64,000 bases of DNA from Uloborus plumipes (taxonomy: Eukaryota; Arthropoda; Arachnida; Araneae; Uloboridae): positions 60,661-124,660 of the forward strand of contig JAXGGA010002342.1 of NCBI GenBank assembly GCA_038373865.1. Reading direction: 5' to 3'. This document shows, piece after piece, positions 35,431-47,378 of this stretch (the first letter of the stretch is position 1; the number at the start of each line of letters is the position of its first letter). Below the pieces are notes generated by a model. The model ran no database searches. It was not told where the DNA came from and saw only the letters and a program-made list of their open reading frames with translations. The translations under genes were made by a program, and so were the position numbers.

Positions 35431-37894
35431 AATCTTAAACTTAACCAAACTACTTTCTTATTAAAGATTTTCCTTAAAACCAACTTTGAAATGGCCTTAA
35501 TTTTTTTTTTTGATGAAATTTTGATTTACTTCTAATGAAATGGAAAAAGGTCATATAGGCTGAATGTACTAAGATTTAAACAAAAATTTAAAAATTCATA
35601 CTACTTAACTATTTTACTGCAAATAGTTCACCCGTAATTGCGTAATTATTGCATTTTGTAATTCATTGGGTTTAGATTACAGGATTATTGATTTCATTTA
35701 AGGCAAAATGCTTTCACTTAGAAAACATTTTATCCGATAACTTTCACAAGAAAAACGTTAACAAGCGCATCCCAATATATGTTTGTTTACATAATCGTTG
35801 TAAAATGCATGAAAACGAGGTTAAAAAAACATAAAAACAAGCTACCTAATAAGAGAGGTTCGTGTCCTCATTTTGATATGCTAAGTAACAAATATATTTT
35901 TTTTTTCGATACATTGAAGCTATAGTGGCTTAAACCGTCGACCCCTTACGTTCAGTGACGAGTATATAAGGCGGAAAGGTATCATTCTTTATTATTGATT
36001 GACACCGAAAAATATTGATGCAAAATTCAATAACTGACGATGAGGATTTTTTAATATAAAACTACTTCATTTACCCCGTGCTAGGGGCTAAGTAAAAAGT
36101 ATCATCGCTTTCATCGTAAATGAAAGTGAAATATTAGCAATGTATAAATGGTGCTTTTTATTTTTGTTAGTTAAAATCCATTTAACTTGAACTGTTTTTC
36201 GCCTTGAATTTTACTTAAATGGTAAATTTCAGTACAATAAATTTGAGTAGTGCACCGTTATAACGCACAAGTTTGCAGGAAGTGGCTGACTCGTGTTTTG
36301 GGGCTAAAAGGAACCCAATTTTTCAATGCAATAACAATTGTATCTGTTTTTTTTTTCCTTCTGCAATTAAAAAAGATAACGACTTCATTTTTTTATAATT
36401 TATTACTAACTGCAATTACTTAAAGCATTGAACCTTAAAATAGTGATCAAGAAACATATATTCTGTTACAAAAAACAAAAATGCACCGTTATAGTGTCTC
36501 TATCTTCATAATTTAGGTTACATCAAAAACGAAACAAAGATGAACATTTTTATTCTTTAGAGCGAAATGCAGGTGTGGAAAAATGTTCTTTTTCCGCCTT
36601 TTACATTATAAAAAGCAATAACGAATCTAAGGCAAAAACCAAAAATATGAGCAACTTTGGCAGTTTGAAAATTTGCCTAGGGCAAAAAACATACTGTAAA
36701 CAATTTTCAGAAACATTTTCCGTTTCCGTGCTTGAATAAAATATTTTGTTGATGTAGTAGTTGCCGTTTGATATTTTCAGTAGAATGTATGAGACCAGTA
36801 ACTAATTTTCTAACGTTGAGAAAAGGTAAAGCCTGAAAATATCGAACTATACTTTACGGAATAGTATTGGTACTGTGAAGTTGAAAGAAAGAAATTGTGC
36901 TCTAAAATATGGATGTGTTTCTGAACGTTTGGAACATTGATTGGTTTAGTACTGTTTTGTTTTCCAACACTGAGAAAAGCAACTGCATCCCGAAGATTTT
37001 CTAGGTTCTATAGAGATTATCAGCAAAAAAATTCATTGTATTAAAACTTGAGGTAAGGGATCTAAAAGTGTCCAAGGGTGCTTGAAAAGTTTTTATTGTT
37101 TTGCTTCTCTGATGACTGTTACTTTTCTTTTTTTCTTTTTTTACTTAATATTTTAAATTTATTTCTGATAAATGTCAAGCATATTCTTGATACAATAATA
37201 TTAGTTATTTTTACTATTCAATTTCAAACTTCAGCTTATGTATCCCCTTTCGATCAGTGTTTCAAAAACAACCCGTGTGTTAAAGCTATTTTCAATGTAA
37301 GTTCAAGTGAGTAAATTAGCTTCTTGCACTTTAAAATCATTTAGTTTAACGTAATAAGGCAATTGCATAAATTTAAGAAGTAAATACTTGAAATAAAAAT
37401 GAAAAACGTCTTACTTACATAGTTTAACCTAAGAGCAACCTATTTCTTCAAATTAAAATATATACCATGCTGTGACCGAAATAAAAGTAAAGTTGCGGGC
37501 ATCAGGCACAATTTGAAAAAAAAATCAGACATTAGATCGCATATTAGTAGAAGAAAGTAGTGTCTTAGAAAAAAAATGCTCCTTAATCCTGAGCTAGTTT
37601 AACTTTTACTTTTACGAACACTACACATGTATTTGCATCTTTTATCACCATAGTTCTCAGAGTAGCTAAATTACTTACTAAGAGAGCGATTCCTTGACAT
37701 AGCATACGTTCAGGATGATTACAAGCATAAAAACTAGTTTTAGTTGTTTGTTTTTCTATGTTGTCTAAATATACATATTTTGTAGTACAGTAAATTTAAT
37801 AGTGTATGAATAGTATCAGCTATTATAGCAACCAATTAAAATGAGATTATGCCTATTTCCAACTTGGTGATAAGAAAATATCCAGTCAGTCAAT
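35431..37894. other. AT-rich non-coding stretch
   Basis: No gene recognised. The phrase tgcaccgttata occurs twice (36251 and 36483), and a loose direct repeat (ctaac.ttgagaaaag / ccaacactgagaaaag, 36810 and 36965) suggests old repeat remnants. None has definable boundaries. Confidence 0.45.
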
Positions 37895-37946
37895 GTAATA
37901 AACGTTAGCACTGAACAGTACCTTGTTCAGTGCTAACGTTTATTAC
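37895..37946. repeat. perfect 23-bp inverted repeat (hairpin, 6-nt loop)
   Basis: gtaataaacgttagcactga(aca) at 37895-37917 is followed by the loop gtacct and then its exact inverse at 37924-37946. A perfect stem of this length is not expected by chance. The short loop and stem resemble neither a canonical animal pre-miRNA (usually longer and imperfect) nor a known terminator. Confidence 0.95.
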
Positions 37947-38151
37947 TGTAATTTTCAAAATAAATATGATTCTGTTTTATGACAAACTAATTCCTAGCGA
38001 TATCTTCCATGTTGTGACAACTGTGCTTCGATAGCAAACATTGGTATAATTGACAACTTTTTCCAAGAACACTGAACGAAGAAAACGAAACAATAAAATT
38101 ACAAATAATCCATTTGCTAAATGAAAAATGATCAAATAGGCTTTGTGCTAA

Positions 38152-38398
38152 AATATAATTGAAGTTTTAAACCAACGTAAATAAAGCCCAAATCAAGTAG
38201 AAAGGACAGCAAATTGATATTTCAAGGCTACAATGGAACCTTTTCATCAGTGCAAAAAGAATATGAAAGCTGTGAGAAAGTTGGAGTTCTCTCCTAGCTT
38301 TCATGTTGTGTACTGAATAGCCTTGAAATAGCTATTTGCTGTACTTTTTTCTCAATTTATGCTTATTTACGTTGGTTTTTAACTTCAATATATATTCT
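38152..38398. mobile_element. foldback miniature element, ~75-bp arms
   Basis: The left arm attgaagttttaaaccaacg…cagcaaattgatatttcaaggcta (about 38158-38230) is inverted at about 38319-38392 (tagccttgaaatagctatttgctgta…acgttggtttttaacttcaat). The loop also contains a nested inversion, atgaaagct…agctttcat. It is non-coding, with no clear target duplication. Confidence 0.75.
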
Positions 38399-41300
38399 AC
38401 TACAAAAAAGTCTAAACACAGTAAAAAACATTAGGGAAAAACTGACAAAGGGATGGATGATACAAAAGTTACAATCCTGCCTATATTAGCTAAACCTATA
38501 GCAGTATAACTTAGCAATGTGATATTTTTCCACGCTTTAAATGCAACGTAACAACGTCGGAATTAAAAGGAGTAAATATACACTACCAGTGGTGTAATTT
38601 GGTCTTTTTTTTCCAAATTTCAATGATTATAGTGTGAACTTAAATTCGAAAAAAGTATTTGATTTTTTATGAAAGCTTAATGCACTGAAGAAAGACTTTT
38701 ATTGCCTTTGAAGAAAGACTTAATGTTAAATTAAAAAAAAAAAAAAGATAATATAATACAGCTATTGTGACCTTGAAAAAACAGGAATTTAAATTTTATT
38801 TTTTCTTAACATTTTTTACCGAAGAATACGGTGTACTTCATCCAATTAATCATTTTACCTGGGTGTTTAAGTATCACTTCTTTATAGATTTTATGTGCTT
38901 GAAAACCTTAAATACACATAATTGTTTTATATACCCATCTTCACTGTTTGTACATATCACAGTTTAAGTGTACTGCAATCATTTTTAAGCAAAAGATATT
39001 TTTAATATTCTTTACCCCTTATTTTACTCTTTATTTTTTCGTATTATCCTCGAACTTCGTACTTGCAAAAAAGCTTTAAATAATTACATAATTTTCTTTG
39101 TGGGGTTTTAAAACATTAAACTGACTGCAAGTTTTAAAGTTTAATTGGTAATTATTACCATAATGCATGCTGAATAAACGGCCAAACCAATGGATTGATC
39201 GTTTGCTTTATCAGTTTAGTATCGATCAAGCTATCACGTATTTAGTTTTTAAGGAACTTAAACACATGTTTCAAAGGTATTCTGATCTCTAATGGCAGTC
39301 CCATTATGATAGTTCTTAAAAGAATAATGTAATTTTAAAGTATTTTTTTAATTCGTAACGTGAGCATTAATTTAGCCTTATTGTTAAATGTGAAATGTTG
39401 AATGGGATTTCCAAATGTTGAATTTTTTGCTTAAATATACTGCGACATTTATTCAAGTTTTAGCTAATTCATGAATTTGCTTTTTAAATTAAAAAAATAA
39501 TCATAGATGCTATCAGGAATTGACAATTTTGAGCAATTATACACCTATTCAATTGGATTGTAATGTAGATTTATGTTTTAGTGGTCTTATAGTTAGTTAA
39601 CATTTTTGCTGGGACTCTCAACATATAATCTTGTGCTGCTGTAGAATATAAGTGTTATTAAATAGAACTGTTGTAGAATAGGCATTTAGTATCTGAAATT
39701 TTTGTATTAGAAATTTTAGTAAAAAAATTTAACACACACCAGATTAACAGAATAAATATCCCGCGTGAGATGTACAATAAGACACAGCACAACACTCATT
39801 GGTACATAGTAAATGCATTTTTCTCTAGGTGCACACTCACACATTTAAGGAAAATTATTAAAATGCCCAAATTATTTTTTTAGTCAATTCTTTTTTATTC
39901 AGGCAACATAAAGCAAGATGAAATAGCCTTTAAAAAGTCTATACAAAACATTTTTAAAAATATTTATTACTTAGAAAAAGCCTCACAGCTTTACATGCTT
40001 GCTCTGACTTGTTTAATAATAAAATAATTAAGAAAAAAGAAACACGTAGCTTTTATAAAACTTACGCAAAAACCTGCAAAAGAAACTCATTCACACATTC
40101 CCTTGCTCTTGTAATTGCAAGATTTGCAGAAAAAGAGTTTTACATCATCAACAGTAGTGCATGTTAAGTAAATTTAATGTTGTGTTTTGCCAGAGTGATA
40201 AGCTCCTAATTCTATCTTAAAAAACTCTTTCCTCTGTTTGATAAAAAAAGTCTGTTTTCTCATTTTGCTTAATTAAAGTTCATATAATTTCCCTTCTTTG
40301 GGGATGAGTTGCCTACGTTCACATTAATTTGTGCTTGTGAATATGCAAAGAAAATGAAAATTCAACGCAAAATATAAATGAGAGGATATAAATTAAAATT
40401 ATGGGTAAAAAGGAAGCTAAATGTGACATAATGCTCACGCTTCTTAAGGAAGAGTGAGAAAATTGAAGAAATACTCTCGATACAGACTTATTTTTACGTT
40501 AAGCTACAGATTGACAAATTATATAATAGCTTAAAGTAAACAGTAATATGTAAAGTAGTAGCATATGCAGGAAAAAAATGCAATAAGGGGCACGCCAAAA
40601 AAGGCCATGTAGACCGATGAAAACATCCCCCTATTTTTTGATGTAGTATAATAGCTCAATCGCGAATTCATTGTCATTAAAAAGCCTAACTAATGATAAA
40701 GATTTATCAACAAGTCGTTTATTAACACCAGACAACAGTGTACCAAAAACTGTAACAGAAGAGTTGTCAAAACTACCCAATCTAATTTTACAGTAAATTT
40801 TGTTTCTTTATATGATTCATTGTTAACTAGTAAAAAAACAGTCAATTGTTCGACAAACTTTCATTTATATCGTTGCCAAATTAAAAAGCAAAGCTGTTGT
40901 GTACCGTCATTTTTCCTGTGGTTTGATAACCTTGAAACGTAAACTGTAGCCCAATAAGCCTCTAGTTTGCTTTTCTAAACTACATTTAGAAAGAAAAAGT
41001 GATTTTTTTTCCGATTAAAAGGAAGCTGAAATTATACCTCACTTTCTTAGTTTTATGAAGAAATAAGGAAACATAAAAAAGCTCCTTTAAAAAAGATTAG
41101 TCATGCTAAATTACCATGCTAAAATAAACATCTTTATTTTCAGTTTTAGTGCAAAAGTTAAACTGATTTAAAACCATACAATGAGTTAAGATAATGTATT
41201 CTTGGAAATTAAGATCAGAATTAACCGGTGAAAAAAAAGTTAAGTGCTAATGTTCTGTGTTTTTAAGCAGGTAGATTACTACAAAAATAATCCAAATTGT

Positions 41301-44300
41301 ATATCATTTTCTTTATATTTTTTAACAAGTACGCATCCTTCATCTTTCTGGAAGATAATCTTAATTTAGGTTGAATTTTCATTAAAAAAATGACGAAGTT
41401 GCTTTTTTTTAAAGGGAAATTAATTTCCTTTAATAAGGTTTTGAATCAAATTACTCATGTTTTAAAAAAATATAAAATAACATTTACAAATACATTCTTC
41501 CTCGTATGTTTTTCACAGAAATCAAGCTATACTATACCATAACTGATGGCAGGAAATCACAACGTTTTTTATGCTGTGTGTAATCACATTTCGCTGTCCT
41601 ACGCCATTTCGATAGTTTGTTCTTGGTCACCACATTAAACAATGGATTATATGTCATCATAAAACGACTCCGAAATTAGTTCTGATAATTTAGCATTAGC
41701 TAGCGTTTTAATCATACTGGATTTGTGCTGCTTTGAAAGGAATTGAGAACAAATTTTTCACTGGAAAAAAGGAGAATAATTTTAATAGACAAATATTACA
41801 CTATACCTAATTTTTGTAAAAAAGTTTAAAACCACTTACCAATACTTTTTCTCTAACACTTGCAATACTTTCATTTATCTATTTAACGTATGCTTTATTT
41901 CAAAAAACATGACGAGAACACAGTTATCTTACTTTTTTATATATTACAATGGATGACTCATGCTTTTAGAAAACAACTTAATCCGTTCACTAAAAATATT
42001 CTGATTTTTTCCAAAATAATTGTATATGTTGTCCAAAAAGTATTTTCGGTTTGTGAAAATTATAAGAAGATTTATTTATTTATTTATTTATTTTCAATAA
42101 AAAAAGAAGATTTTGTATCTTGTACAAGCAACTAATTCATGTCTTTCGATAAGTAAATTTATCTTTATACGTATCGTAAGTTTCACATCCTCTATTGTTA
42201 GCAATAATTTTTCCAAACATAAGTGCATCAAGCCATGAAACATATGTAGTTTCTCTGCCAAAATTTTAAGAAAGCAAAGTGACCCTAGAGTACATTTACT
42301 CCTATAATATTAAAGCATTTGAAAACTGTGTGCAATATAATTTTAAACTCTGTTTGAAATTAAGTGTTTACCTAAACAAATTAAATTTTAATCTTATACA
42401 ATTTCTACAGGGATTTTTATTGTTTGAGAAGATGAATTTTATATAAGTCAATTATTTTTAAAAAGTGCATCAGTATAATAAATATTAGATTAATAAAAGC
42501 AAGAAATACAGATATTGTCATAGTTTCTCATGTTGTCAGATTTATGATCTATTTGTTTAATAATATTAAAAAAAATGATGATGGTTGCGAACATAACTTA
42601 TGGTATTTCAACAAGCACTTTGTAAAAGAAAGAAAAATAATATTTTTTATTTAACTTAAGCATTTTAAAGCAAACTAAAATAAAAGAGAAATAAAAGCTT
42701 TTAATGTTACTTGTGATTATAAGGTACTTAAGAATACAATTACATTAAGGAGAAAATAATGATTGATATTGAAGAAGCAACATCAAAAACCCATTTATCA
42801 GCATAAAGAATTTCATGCTTACACATAGGAAGCTTTTCCAAGGAAAAACATCATTTATCTATTGTTCCAACTCATACATTGTTAATGCCCCAGTTGCATG
42901 CGGAAAATTGCAAGTGAAGTATTTAAAACGGTACTAAAAGCTAAGGTATTGAGACATAAGAGAAAAATCAAGACAGGAATCATTCCTAGCTTTTTTTTTA
43001 GGAAGCAAAAACAGCAGTCCATTATCTGCTGGATTTCATCCGGCACTAGATAGGATACAAACGGTAAAGAGATTAAGAACTAAAAAGAATGAAACAATAA
43101 AGTCTTGTTCAATAAGACAAGTGACACGACATTATGCATTAGATCTACTTTAATGAGGCAAATCAAAAAGAAAGGAACGTCTTAAACCTCGCAACTCACG
43201 CAATGAATATTTTACCGAATTTGAGATTTTTTATGGATGCGAATAAGACTATGAATAAATGATTATGGGCAATAATCTTCAGTAGTATTTAGAGTTTTTA
43301 AGTTTTGGTTACCTAATAAATGTCATTCCGATACATGTGTATTTAATTGTTTGTAGTACAGTTCATCATCAAAAAGAAACTATCCTGTAAATAGTAGTAC
43401 GCGTTTTTCTAAATGATTGTTAGTTATTATATTTGCCAAAACATTTAATAATTTTATTTCTAAGGAGAGAGTAAGTAATCATGCTTGTGAAAGTTTTCAA
43501 AATTTTCAAAATAAAGTTTGCACATGTGTTTTGACAGGTTAGATAAGTGGGACTTATGAAAAGAATTTCTTGCGGTATACATGTTTCTCTACAACTAAAA
43601 ATTCATAATATGTTTCTCATTTAGTTAAGTCCGGAAGTGTAATTAATATCTCTGCTTAACACTGATTTATTTAGTTATTTATTTACTTTTCTATGCTATG
43701 GTATGACTGATGACTAAAGGAAAAACCGTTTTATTATGCCGTTTTTATTCAACCGTTTAATATGCTCTATTGTAATATTGCCCAGTGTTATAACTATTCA
43801 TGATTTAAAAAATGAAACAATACTATTTAATTTGATTGCATTAAAAATTAATTTTTAAACTCAATAACAATTAATAAGATTGTTCAGTTTTTTAAGATGT
43901 CAAAAGTTATAAAACTTTAAATCCTTCTTTCAAGCGAAAACAATGAAAAAGTGAAAATGAAAATCATAAATCAGTGTGTCCAATAAGAAAAACATGCAAC
44001 GAAGAAATAAAACTCAGACTCCAAAAAAAAAAATAAAACGCATCTGGAAAATATTCAACAAAAGAATGTAGACTGTGATTTATGATGTTTAGAGCAACTG
44101 AAAGTAGCACTTTTACATATTGAAAAATGCTCGCATAAAATATTTTAGTTAGAATTTTGCCGTACAATCAAATATTACAGAATAGTATATTATTATCAAA
44201 ATTTCTGAACAGTCGCTGGAACATCAAGGATTATTTCAATGTGATATTTTTTCTAGTTACCTGTGAAACACAAGAACTTCAAAAAAATTATAAATTTTAC

Positions 44301-46395
44301 TATTACTATGTTGGACTCTCTAGCAGTGTACAAACAAACAATATGTCTTGAAATCTCATCGAATATAGATGAATTGTAAAAATATTTTGATGTCAGTGAA
44401 ATGGTTATGTCATGTTCAGCCAAAAAATATCAAAATACTTAAAAATATACATTTTTTAACATTCCTTTTTTTTAACTTTCACCATCGTTTTTTATTTATT
44501 TATTTTTTTTTCAATATTTTTTCACTCTAAATTTCAATTTCATTTTGTGCATGTAAGAGCAACCTTTCAGAGTTCTTACTATTAATAGGAATGCCTATAC
44601 CAATACTCTAATTAGCAAATTGTGCACTTGACGTATTCATATTTCAAATTGTAATAAATAATAAAATTTGTTCGTGCCTTAACCAAACGATTCGATGGAT
44701 TCGCAAAAGGACGGAACGTGGAGAGCAATATTCGAATGATAATTTATAGATCAATATAATTTGCTAAGGTACTTCTGGTGGATTAGAAAAGGTTGTTAAA
44801 TTGTCTATTGCGTTTCGTAGAAAGTGATTTAACTTAATGAGATTAGTTTTACGACTTAACTTTATGATTAGTGTTTTAAGATAATTAAAGAAATCAACAA
44901 ATCTTTTAATAGCTTATTTCATTATTATACTCTGTTGAGCGTACAATAATGTCAATAACATGTATGATGTCTGTGCTGGAATATATTTATTTTTTTCTAA
45001 ATCATCCTTAAAGTACCATTTTGATCATGAGAATGTTGGCTATCAGCAATTGCATACTTATTGAGTAATGAAACTTTAAATATAGATGTCGTAAATCAAA
45101 AATAAAAATCCTAAAATGAAGTCAAGTGATCAAGAAGTCAAAAAATAACACCTTTCTTAATCGTAAACAATCATCGATAGTTGAATAATCTACCAAAGTT
45201 ACATTTTGTTGCAAAAACTACTTAGGATTTCAACTGTGATAAATCATGCTTTAAAAATGCCCTATTAAGCATAAATATATTATTTAAAGACATTTTAATT
45301 GACAAATTGAAAATCATTAACTATTAACTATAAAATTACGGATTAATTATACTTAAAGCCATTAATAATTGTAAGCCATATTTCGCACTACCGATTTCTG
45401 TAGTCAGCAAAAAATGATGATACATGCTCTTTTTTTTCTATTTAACTCTTCTTTATGATTAGAAGGTATTTTTAAAGGGTTAAATATCTACTACGTTTCT
45501 TGTCTACTATGTTACAATGTGTGTGAAGTAGAGTGGAGAGTGCAAAAAAGAACTAAGCTTAAAGTTTTTTCGAATGCATATTCTATATATAATATGCTTC
45601 ATAAATTACTAATTTTTACTAACAAAATTCATCAATGTTTAATGAAGCGTTTTATGCTATGATTCTTTAAATAGTTTGAGCATATGTTTATTTATTAAGT
45701 TATTCGTATATGTTTATGATTTTGTAATGTTTAAAATATTGTTTTATGTATAAAGTAGCGAGAAGCAAAGGGATGTATAAAGTCTCGTAAGAAACAAAAG
45801 ACAAACAACTAAATTCTCGAGGTTTTTCATATGAGTATTTAATATTTTTGTGATATTTTTCTTCTATATACAAGAGTTATTTTACCTATCGTAGCCTCAG
45901 ATCAACAGTGATATCTTGCTGTTATTTCTAGACTTGGATGTCTTGCCCACTGCTGCTCTGAAATGACTAATTGAAGTTAAAAATATTTCCACCGATTAGG
46001 TTTGGCAGTTTATTCCCTTCCCCCTTGTTTGCTCCCAACTAGATAATTTTCACTTCCGTGAAACAAACACCGAGTTTTGTCATATTCGTCACTTACTCAG
46101 GAAAAGAGACAACATGCTTATTTTAAAAAAGGATGCGAGGTGTGCATTGTAGCCTGTGGAACAAAATTCAAACACTTACTTTGATCCATGTAACCTTTGC
46201 TTTTATACATGTATTATTTAAAGATTTTTCACTTACAGTCTTAATTTATGGTGCTTTTGTATACATCACCGCTTCAGAAAAGCCGGTCGGAAGCCCCCCC
46301 CCCCCCCTCCTCCCCCCATTGCTATGTGATTTCGAGTCTTCAGGATACACCCGATCCGTCTAGAAGTTCTGAAACACAACTGGGACTCCCGTATA
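38399..46395. other. 8-kb AT-rich gene desert
   Basis: No recognisable exon, transposase fragment or RNA gene. All open frames are under about 82 codons and have the Phe/Ile/Lys-rich composition of AT-rich random sequence. A TTTA run occurs at 42070-42095. A C-run followed by ctcctcccccc lies at 46293-46318 just before the piggyBac-like element. Confidence 0.5.
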
Positions 46396-46399
46396 TTAA

Positions 46400-47374
46400 C
46401 CCGGGAGAACGCGCGTCTCCGAGGCAAACGTTAGGACGCGCGGGGTCATAAAATGACCCCAAAAATTTGAATGAACCAAAATTCCCTTCCTATGCAGTTG
46501 AAAACTTTTATATTTGAATATTTCTTTCTTAAAACTATATTGCAGCACAATTACAAACATTGAAACCTATCATTTAGACAAAAATGTGCTACGCAAACTA
46601 ACTTTCTTCCGCAATTCTGTTTAAAGGTATGGAACGTATATTTTTTACACAAAGCTCATATAAATTTTGCGGGTTATTACATTTTATATAATTTACTATA
46701 TTTATAACAACTATCATTCTAGAATTGATGTTTTTAAAGAAAACTGATAGATTTATATTTAAAATGTTTCAACATTTAATCGAAAATAATTTATTTACTT
46801 GATTTAATTTTGTCTCCTCTTGTATTTTTATACTGCATGTATGAAGACAAACAAAATATTACTCTGATTGTTTTTATCACAATTTAAGTACTTTTTACAC
46901 TGGTTAAATGAAAGGGAGATGATAATTTAATTGAATAAGTGTCCCTTTCATTCTATTTGCCCAATTTCTAAATAAGTATTATTTCGGTATCATTTTTCCC
47001 TCCAAAAAAGATTTTAGAAATGTATTTATTAATCAGCATAAAGAATACTTTCTTTATGGTTGTTTCAAAGTACAAAATTATTTTAATTGAAAAAGCAAGT
47101 GACAAACTGACCGCATCAGGCAGGAGAAATAGTCGATCTGTTAAGCAAACGGAAGGACGCGCGGGGTCATAGAAGGACCCCAGTAACTGATCAAACGTGT
47201 CTTGGCTAAATGCAAATGCCAGAAATACCTCCGAATTAGTAACAAAAGGTGAATGGGGGGGGGGTAGAAACTCAGCTACTGAGAAGAAAGGAGTGAACTG
47301 GTGTATAGTTTTCTTGGAATTGGAGTTAGAAAATTGCTTTGGGGTCATAAAATGACCCCGCGCGTCCTCCCGAG
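46400..47374. mobile_element. piggyBac-like non-autonomous element, TTAA target site
   Basis: The left terminus is cccgggagaacgcgcg (46400) and the right terminus is its imperfect inverse …cgcgcgtcctcccgag (47374). TTAA flanks both sides (46396-46399 and 47375-47378). TTAA plus a 5'-CCC-like terminus fits piggyBac (family knowledge). A 19-bp palindromic motif, ggggtcataaaatgacccc, occurs next to both ends (46442-46460 and 47341-47359). A variant occurs internally (47163-47181), each beside ggacgcgc. The ~975-bp interior is AT-rich and lacks a recognisable transposase. A 147-codon minus-strand frame (46968-47411) runs through and past the right end, with no family I recognise. Confidence 0.75.
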
Positions 47375-47378
47375 TTAA

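Noticed and set aside
35936..35990. TATA-box-like gagtatataaggcgg
   Set aside because: Good core match, but AT-rich DNA yields many TATATAA strings. No CpG enrichment or downstream open frame supports a promoter.
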